Of a stretch of 5,047 nt of DNA, positions 1-5,047 are shown piece after piece. The notes beneath the pieces were generated by a model. That model was not told where the DNA came from. It ran no database searches and was given only the letters and a program-made list of their open reading frames with translations. The stretch spans positions 1 to 5,047 of the forward strand of contig JAUVQU010000182.1 in the NCBI GenBank assembly GCA_030597965.1. Reading direction: 5' to 3'. Source of the stretch: Cellvibrionaceae bacterium. Its GTDB lineage: Bacteria > Pseudomonadota > Gammaproteobacteria > Pseudomonadales > Cellvibrionaceae. A program made the translations under genes and the position numbers. Numbering within the stretch: position 1 is the stretch's first letter; each line of letters opens with the position of its first letter.

Positions 1-470
1 CCCGCGGTGACCGCATGGATTGGATTTTGCAGAAGGCCACCGAGCTGGGCGTAACCAGCATTACGCCACTCTTTACTGAACGCACCGAGGTAAAACTAGC
101 GGGACCTCGTCTCGAAAAGAAAATGCAGCACTGGCAACAGATCGTGATAAGCGCCTGTGAGCAGTGCCAACTGAATCTCCTTCCCACACTTGAACCTGCA
201 GAAAAACTGGCTTCGTGGCTGACTGATCGAACTGAGACTAAACGTTTTGTGCTGCATCACCGAACAGACGAACAACTTGATGGTACGGCAAGCATAGACA
301 GCGTCGCACTGCTTATTGGCCCTGAAGGCGGCTTGAGCCAGGATGAGATCCAGCGTGCTGAGGCCAGTGAATTCCAGGCATTAAGATTAGGACAACGGGT
401 GCTCCGCACGGAAACGGCACCAATAGCGGCAATCAGTATTTTGCAGTATTTGTGGGGAGACTTAAGCTAA
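1..470 (+). CDS. rsmE: 16S rRNA (uracil-1498-N3)-methyltransferase RsmE, 3' part (5' end outside window)
   Basis: RsmE uses S-adenosylmethionine to methylate N3 of U1498 in 16S rRNA of the assembled 30S subunit, in the cytoplasm; it is a SPOUT-class (trefoil-knot) enzyme. The open frame enters from the left edge: the first whole codon is at 3-5 and reads RGDRMDWILQKATELG. The ATG at 15 is therefore an internal methionine, not the start. Counting that Met as 1, family motifs are ITPLFTERTEVKL (16-28), SACEQC (46-51), LLIGPEGGLS (99-108) and the C-terminal LRLGQRVLRTETA (123-135); the last two form the SAM-binding knot. The gene ends at TAA 468-470. The E. coli protein is about 243 residues, so roughly 85-90 N-terminal residues, the PUA-like RNA-binding domain, are missing from view. 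It converges on chpC with a 23-bp gap. Its promoter and RBS are not in the window. Identity is very secure. Confidence 0.96.
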   Translation, partial: RGDRMDWILQKATELGVTSITPLFTERTEVKLAGPRLEKKMQHWQQIVISACEQCQLNLLPTLEPAEKLASWLTDRTETKRFVLHHRTDEQLDGTASIDSVALLIGPEGGLSQDEIQRAEASEFQALRLGQRVLRTETAPIAAISILQYLWGDLS

Positions 471-493
471 AAACACTGAATTAGCCCAGCGGA
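471..493. other. Convergent rsmE/chpC spacer, no clear terminator
   Basis: Only 23 bp separate the rsmE stop (468-470, plus strand) from the chpC stop (496-494, minus strand). The one dyad seen, GCTAA at 466-470 against TTAGC at 481-485, has five base pairs, a ten-base loop and no following T run, so it is not a credible intrinsic terminator. Transcripts from both sides probably run into the opposite gene or end by another mechanism, such as Rho; this is inference. Confidence 0.5.
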
Positions 494-979
494 CTAGTTT
501 GAAACCAACCAATCGGCGTAAGCCTGCTCAATAGCCATCACATCAGGAATGACAAATTCTTCTTCATTCATCGTAACGGGCAGTAAATCAAAAGGTTTAG
601 CGTCAGCCGATGAACGCTCGATCATATCTTTATTGATTCGCGACAAAGAGGGCGCACCCTGCGTAGGCATAGCAAAAAACGTAAGCTGGTCAGAAACCCC
701 CGTATTATTAAAAATAGCTACTCGGCTGTAGGTAGCTGCGCTCAACTCCCCGCCATTCAGTACTTCATAAGAAATAACCGGCACGCGCTGGTTTCGCCAC
801 TCAATCTCTCCTAACAGCCAAGTCGGAGTATTCGCCAACTGTATCGGCTGACGGAAAAGTATAATTTCGGCAACAGTTTCCGATGGCGCAAGCAGTGTCT
901 GACCGGCCATTGGCAAAATAAGACACGCTACTTCTGCGGGTAAATCCGCTGCTATGGCGGGGGTTACATCATTGCTCAC
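494..979 (-). CDS. chpC: CheW-like chemotaxis adaptor ChpC (Pil-Chp system)
   Basis: This 161-residue protein is a single CheW-like domain (about residues 15-158) with no signal peptide or membrane segment, so it is a cytoplasmic adaptor. CheW proteins link methyl-accepting receptors to the CheA-type kinase; here the partner is presumably the ChpA encoded just upstream. Typical CheW features are the hydrophobic start VACLILPMAGQTLLAP (17-32), TWLLGEIEWRNQRVPVIS (53-70), which carries the RxxxVP pattern of CheW domains, then SRVAIF (85-90) and the closing helix IPDVMAIEQAYADWL (144-158). The start is GTG at 979-977. It is the first possible start after an in-frame TAA (1000-998) and has AGGA eight bases upstream. 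The stop is TAG at 496-494. The start lies 30 bp after the chpA stop, so the two are very likely co-transcribed. The name rests on the position after chpA; PilI, the other Pil-Chp CheW-like protein, is normally encoded upstream near pilG/pilH. The CheW-like call is firm, the chpC name somewhat less so. Confidence 0.9.
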   Translation of the reverse strand: MSNDVTPAIAADLPAEVACLILPMAGQTLLAPSETVAEIILFRQPIQLANTPTWLLGEIEWRNQRVPVISYEVLNGGELSAATYSRVAIFNNTGVSDQLTFFAMPTQGAPSLSRINKDMIERSSADAKPFDLLPVTMNEEEFVIPDVMAIEQAYADWLVSN

Positions 980-987
980 TATTGTTT

Positions 988-992
988 TCCTA
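988..992 (-). promoter_or_regulatory. Ribosome binding site of chpC
   Basis: On the minus strand this reads TAGGA, with AGGA ending eight bases before the GTG at 979-977. This is good Shine-Dalgarno spacing and decides for the GTG start over the first internal ATG (residue 24), which would cut into the first strand of the CheW-like domain. It sits inside the 30-bp chpA-chpC spacer. I see no room for, or sign of, a separate promoter there. Confidence 0.7.
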
Positions 993-1009
993 CACCCTTA
1001 GCGGGGAAA

Positions 1010-4000
1010 TTAATGCAGCTCATCTTCGGAGGTCTCGCCATTTACCAGACGTACATTGTGGAGTAGCGCCTTCTCCTGAAACGGCTTGCCCATGTATTTA
1101 TCAACACCGAGCGAGAATGCGTGCTCACGGTGTTTTGCACCTGTACGAGAGGTAATCATAATAATTGGAATATGCTTTAAGCGGCTTTCGCTACGAACAT
1201 ATTTTGCCACCTCAAAACCATCCATACGCGGCATTTCAATATCCAGTAAAATGACATCCGGAATATGCTCTCGCATTACCTGCAAGGCATCAAAGCCATC
1301 TTTTGCGGTCATCACCAAGTAGCCCTCACGCTCTAAAATACGTGTGGTTACTTTACGAACGGTCACCGAGTCATCCACAACCAAGACAATCTTAACGCCT
1401 TCACTGGCATCAACCTGAGCTTGCGGTTCAAGCTGCATTATATCTTGTTGGTGCAGCAGTGCCGCGTCGTGTCGAATCATGGCATACAAATCCAAAATCA
1501 CCACGACACTACCATCGCCCATCACGGTTGCACCCGAGACGCCCTGTACTGAACTGAACTGAGGGCCCAGGGTTTTTACTACAATTTCTCGGCTGCCCAT
1601 CAGCATATCAACTTGGATGGCCATCTTACCCCGTGCTGTTCGTACAAGAATCACAGGTAGTGGCGTAACCTGCCCTTCAATCTTAGGCCAAGTATTTGTA
1701 TCCAGTAAACTACCCAAATAACGAACCTGGTAACGCTCGCCAGCGTACTCAAAACGTGCTTCAGGGTTTTGATAGAGGTGCTTGAGTTCAGCAGGACTGA
1801 CTCGTACAAGACCTTCAATGTTGTTCAGTGGAATCGCGTAGCGATCGTCACCCATACGTACCATCAAGGCACGGTTGACCGATACAGTAAAGGGTAGACG
1901 AATGACAAATTCGGCGCCTTGCTTCTCTATTGAATTGATCGTGATCGCACCGCCCAACTGCTTAATTTCAGAGCTAACTACATCCAGGCCCACACCTCGT
2001 CCCGAGATCTGGGTGATGGATTCAGCGGTTGAGAACCCCTCGTGCAAAATAAACTGGATAATATCCTGGTCGTCGAGGTATACATCCGCCGCCATTAATC
2101 CACGCTCAATGGCTTTCGCCTTTACACGCTCTAAATTAACACCGCGACCATCGTCGGCGAGACGTAGCATTACATCACCACCCTCACGCTCTAAACTCAA
2201 CATGATCCGCCCGGTTTCTGGCTTGCCCGCAGCAAGACGCTGCTCTGGGGTCTCGAGCCCGTGATCCACGGCATTACGTAACATGTGCTCAAGTGGCGCA
2301 ACCATACGCTCCAATACGGTACGGTCTAGCTCTCCGTCTATATTTTTCAATTCAAAATCGACCTGCTTACCAACTTCCATAGAGATCTGGCGAACAACAC
2401 GGCGTAAACGAGGTACTAATCGAGAGAATGGCACCATGCGTGAACGCATTAGGCCTTCCTGTAAATCAGTATTCACTCGCGACTGCTGCAACAATAGAGT
2501 TTCAGTGTCTTTGGTGGTATTTGATAGCGTTGATTTCAAATCCAACAAGTCGGATGCCGATTCCAGCAGCGAACGAGACAGTTGCTGTAACTGGGAGTAA
2601 CGGTCCATTTCCAGCGGATCAAAATCCTCCTGATCGGTCAACTGTTCCTGACGGAACAATACCTGCGCCTCGGTTTCAATATCCAGACGCCGCAACTGAT
2701 CCTGTAAACGGTGAATAGTGGACTCCATTTCTTCAATGGTGTGCCCCATATCACTGACCTGCGCTTCTACTCGGCCTCGGCCAATCGAAGTTTCACCGGC
2801 CAAGTTAACCAGCTCTTCCAACAGCTCGGAGGAAACCTTAACAACTTCTTGTGGGGCTTGGCGCTTGGCCTGCAACGGTGAAGGCGCAGAGCCATTACCG
2901 GCTACCGCTGACGCCGACTCAGGGATTTCACTGGGCGTCTCCAATAATGCCACATCGGATTGTTTCGACTTGAAGGGCAGAATATCGGCGCCGTAGGCCC
3001 GCTCTCCCGTAAACGGCGTAATATCAAACGGTACATCGAGGTCAGGCGACGGCTCTGTCTCAATTGCAATCAGGCCAGACAGATCAGCCTCTTCACCCGC
3101 CTGCGCACATTTGATATTCACCATTGCATGTAACAATTCATCTTGGCGCTTGTGTATACCGGCAAAGTCTTGCCTGTTTAGCTCGCCTTTATCATCCAAA
3201 TCAACCAAAAATGATTCGAAACCGTGAGCCAGCTCGCCCAAGCCCATTAACGCTGATAAGCGAGCACCACCCTTCAGCGTGTGCAAACAGCGCTTAAGCT
3301 CTGCGCTGTACTTGGTCTGCGCCTTGTCGTCTTCCCAGTCGTGAATCGCGTGTTCCATCTCTTCACACAGCTCATCAGCCTCTTCAATAAAGACGTCGAT
3401 AATATCTTTATCGTAATCGGCGCCCATTGCTGTCTGCAGCGTATCTCCGGGCAATACAGCCTCATCTTCCTCGATAGACTGAGCCGCTTTATCCTCAGAG
3501 CTTTCCAGCACTTCCACTGAAGTGGTTTCAACGTCAATTTTTAATCGGTTCAACCCAGAAATCGTTGCTTCGTCTGCAGGAGATAAGTTCTCGCCGGCCG
3601 CAATGGCATCAACCATATCCAGTAGTTGGGAATGCGCCAACAATAAACGACTATAAGCCTCGGCATTAATCTGCAAACAGTGTTCAGAGATAGACTGATA
3701 AGCGCTCGACAAACTGCTACTCAAATGCGCCATCGGTGGCAAGCGTGCCTGGTCCGCACCCGTCGCCAGCTTGTCCAGCTCTTCAATTAAAGATTGTAAT
3801 TCATCCTGCGGTATCGCCTCGCCCTGTTGCCAGCGGATTAAAATATCATCCGCATCCAACAGCTGGTCCATTTCCTCTGCCATCATAATTGACAACAAAC
3901 GAGGGTCGACTTGCTGACCTTGCGCCTGCTTGTTTTCTTCCTGGCGGATCAACGGACCAACGCACCGATCACGCAGCTCTGCAACACGGGCGTGATACTG

Positions 4001-5047
4001 AGCCAATTTTGGAATACGGGCTATTTGGCTGGCCCGAATCAAGTCCAGAGCTTCATGGGTGTAACTCACACCATCACGTAAGAGCTGTAAGATGTCTTCA
4101 TCAACATTGACCTGATAGGTTCTCAGGTCTTTGGCAAACAGTTCCAACGGTGTCGCCAAGGCGGCAACATCGTGTATTTCAGCCATGTGCGCGCTGCCCT
4201 TGAGGGTATGCAGTGAACGCTGAAGACTCTCACTTGGGGGGGAGTAGACCGGGGCACTTTCGGTCATTTCATCCAAGAAGTCTTCAATAGCTTTTAGGTG
4301 AACCACAGCTTCGGAACAAAATATCTCCCAAAGGACTATGTCATCATCATCCAAATCCAACGGAATATCTTCTTCCGCCTGCCGGAGTTCAGGCTCGTCG
4401 ACTAATTCTGCTGGTATTTCACCCCGGGCCATTGTCTCAGCCCAAGCGATATATTGTGCAGACCGCTCTGGATGAGGATTGGATTGTTTTTGCTCAAAGG
4501 CCTTAATAAAGTCAGGCAGGAGCCCTCTAACGCTTTCAACCAGAGTCGCCTGCGCCTTATGGGGTTTGACCGTTTTGTCCAAGACACGATTGAATAAGTC
4601 TTCAATCGACCAGGCAAACTCACCAATATCAAAGGCCCCAACCATACGTCCACTGCCTTTGAGCGTATGAAAGGCCCGACGAATCTCCGACAGCGCGGAT
4701 TCATTCTCAAAATTTTCAGCCCATTGGGGCAAGGATTCGTCAATAGCGCCCAAGACTTCCATTGCTTCTTCGATAAAGATTTCTATAATCTCATCATCGA
4801 CTTCGTCATCTTCTTCTGCAGCAAAGGTCACAACGGAAGTATCCGCAGCAGCGGCAGGAGAAGACTCGACATCAGCTTTTGGCTCTTCGTCTACCGCGGG
4901 CAGAGGTTGCTCTTCAGCGTCCTGCGTCGACTTCTCCGGATCTTCGATCAAGCTTATCTCAGGAGTTGCCGGTTCAGTGTCGGCGGATACGGTATGCCTT
5001 TTGACTTCTACTACTGGCTCGGGACCCTTCATCACCGGATAACCCAA
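1010..5047 (-). CDS. chpA: ChpA, multi-Hpt hybrid CheA-type histidine kinase, C-terminal 1345 residues (N-terminus outside window)
   Basis: ChpA is the cytoplasmic kinase of the Pil-Chp system. It autophosphorylates with ATP and, in Pseudomonas, passes phosphate to the regulators PilG and PilH to control type IV pili. Residues are counted from the first codon visible at the right edge. Order: acidic Pro/Ala/Glu-rich linker (1-85); Hpt (about 85-205, His127 in FHTLKGSGRM); Hpt (232-345, His280 in LHTLKGSAHM); degenerate Hpt-like module (383-490, Asp425 in the His position); Hpt (545-650, His589 in LHTLKGGARL); linker (655-735); long helical dimerization region (735-870); HATPase (871-1052) with N box HMLRNAVDHG (921-930), DDGRG (965-969), GFSTAE (1004-1009) and SGRGVGLD (1015-1022); CheW-like domain (1055-1195); receiver (1217-1335) with Asp1225, Asp1226, phospho-acceptor Asp1269, Thr1299 and Lys1321. 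All kinase and receiver key residues are intact. The edge codon is TTG inside an open frame, not a start; P. aeruginosa ChpA is about 2470 residues, so around 1000 are probably missing. The stop is TAA at 1012-1010. An ordinary CheA is excluded by the Hpt array and terminal receiver. Confidence 0.95.
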   Translation of the reverse strand: MGYPVMKGPEPVVEVKRHTVSADTEPATPEISLIEDPEKSTQDAEEQPLPAVDEEPKADVESSPAAAADTSVVTFAAEEDDEVDDEIIEIFIEEAMEVLGAIDESLPQWAENFENESALSEIRRAFHTLKGSGRMVGAFDIGEFAWSIEDLFNRVLDKTVKPHKAQATLVESVRGLLPDFIKAFEQKQSNPHPERSAQYIAWAETMARGEIPAELVDEPELRQAEEDIPLDLDDDDIVLWEIFCSEAVVHLKAIEDFLDEMTESAPVYSPPSESLQRSLHTLKGSAHMAEIHDVAALATPLELFAKDLRTYQVNVDEDILQLLRDGVSYTHEALDLIRASQIARIPKLAQYHARVAELRDRCVGPLIRQEENKQAQGQQVDPRLLSIMMAEEMDQLLDADDILIRWQQGEAIPQDELQSLIEELDKLATGADQARLPPMAHLSSSLSSAYQSISEHCLQINAEAYSRLLLAHSQLLDMVDAIAAGENLSPADEATISGLNRLKIDVETTSVEVLESSEDKAAQSIEEDEAVLPGDTLQTAMGADYDKDIIDVFIEEADELCEEMEHAIHDWEDDKAQTKYSAELKRCLHTLKGGARLSALMGLGELAHGFESFLVDLDDKGELNRQDFAGIHKRQDELLHAMVNIKCAQAGEEADLSGLIAIETEPSPDLDVPFDITPFTGERAYGADILPFKSKQSDVALLETPSEIPESASAVAGNGSAPSPLQAKRQAPQEVVKVSSELLEELVNLAGETSIGRGRVEAQVSDMGHTIEEMESTIHRLQDQLRRLDIETEAQVLFRQEQLTDQEDFDPLEMDRYSQLQQLSRSLLESASDLLDLKSTLSNTTKDTETLLLQQSRVNTDLQEGLMRSRMVPFSRLVPRLRRVVRQISMEVGKQVDFELKNIDGELDRTVLERMVAPLEHMLRNAVDHGLETPEQRLAAGKPETGRIMLSLEREGGDVMLRLADDGRGVNLERVKAKAIERGLMAADVYLDDQDIIQFILHEGFSTAESITQISGRGVGLDVVSSEIKQLGGAITINSIEKQGAEFVIRLPFTVSVNRALMVRMGDDRYAIPLNNIEGLVRVSPAELKHLYQNPEARFEYAGERYQVRYLGSLLDTNTWPKIEGQVTPLPVILVRTARGKMAIQVDMLMGSREIVVKTLGPQFSSVQGVSGATVMGDGSVVVILDLYAMIRHDAALLHQQDIMQLEPQAQVDASEGVKIVLVVDDSVTVRKVTTRILEREGYLVMTAKDGFDALQVMREHIPDVILLDIEMPRMDGFEVAKYVRSESRLKHIPIIMITSRTGAKHREHAFSLGVDKYMGKPFQEKALLHNVRLVNGETSEDELH

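Noticed and set aside
15..17. ATG as the start codon of rsmE
   Set aside because: The frame stays open upstream to the window edge and encodes the conserved RGDR that precedes MDW in the family; a protein starting here would lack the whole N-terminal domain.
466..485. Small inverted repeat GCTAA/TTAGC as an rsmE terminator
   Set aside because: It has five mostly AT base pairs, a ten-base loop and no T tract.
549..731. Plus-strand open frame of 60 codons inside chpC
   Set aside because: It is antisense to the CheW-like domain, with no supporting RBS or domain.
1875..2264. Plus-strand open frame of 129 codons inside chpA
   Set aside because: It is antisense to the conserved HATPase and CheW-like coding sequence, shows a biased Ser/Arg/Pro composition and no recognisable domain; an out-of-frame shadow.
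2283..2996. Three plus-strand open frames opposite the dimerization region and linker of chpA
   Set aside because: Their composition is rich in Ser, Arg, Cys and Asn with no family resemblance, and they lie fully within an intact coding gene.
4402..4743. Minus-strand open frame of 113 codons in another frame of chpA
   Set aside because: It overlaps the Hpt module containing His127 in the true frame; its translation is Arg/Pro/Leu-rich and resembles nothing known.
5045..5047. TTG at the right edge as the chpA start codon
   Set aside because: It is only the last whole codon in the window. The frame is open to the edge, the sequence there is a linker, and known ChpA proteins are about 1000 residues longer.

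Overview
The window holds three protein-coding genes packed almost without gaps. On the minus strand lie the C-terminal part of a very large hybrid CheA-type kinase, ChpA, and a small CheW-like adaptor, ChpC. Converging on them from the plus strand is the 3' end of rsmE, a 16S rRNA methyltransferase gene. The sequence suggests a gammaproteobacterium of the Pseudomonas / Cellvibrionales kind. ChpA with serial Hpt modules and a terminal receiver belongs to the Pil-Chp system of twitching gammaproteobacteria, and in Pseudomonas aeruginosa the chp cluster also lies next to rsmE. Base composition looks balanced, about half GC by eye. The exact genus cannot be told from this window.

Layout: 1-470 (+) is the 3' part of rsmE, whose N-terminal RNA-binding domain lies outside the window. 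471-493 is a 23-bp convergent spacer with no convincing terminator. 494-979 (-) is chpC, starting at GTG behind a good Shine-Dalgarno. A 30-bp spacer follows, then 1010-5047 (-), the C-terminal 1345 residues of chpA, whose 5' part runs off the right edge. There is no non-coding stretch longer than 30 bp.

How the genes work together: by family knowledge, ChpA is the kinase of the chemosensory array that controls type IV pilus extension and retraction (twitching) and, in Pseudomonas, cAMP-dependent surface responses. CheW-like proteins such as ChpC couple receptors to the kinase. The visible part of ChpA has four Hpt-like modules, a dimerization region, an intact HATPase, a CheW-like regulatory domain and an intact CheY-like receiver. 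RsmE is an unrelated housekeeping enzyme.

I found no undescribed system here. The points most worth a second look are an Hpt-like module in which the phospho-accepting histidine is apparently replaced by aspartate, and the absence of chpB, chpD and chpE, which lie beside chpA/chpC in P. aeruginosa.
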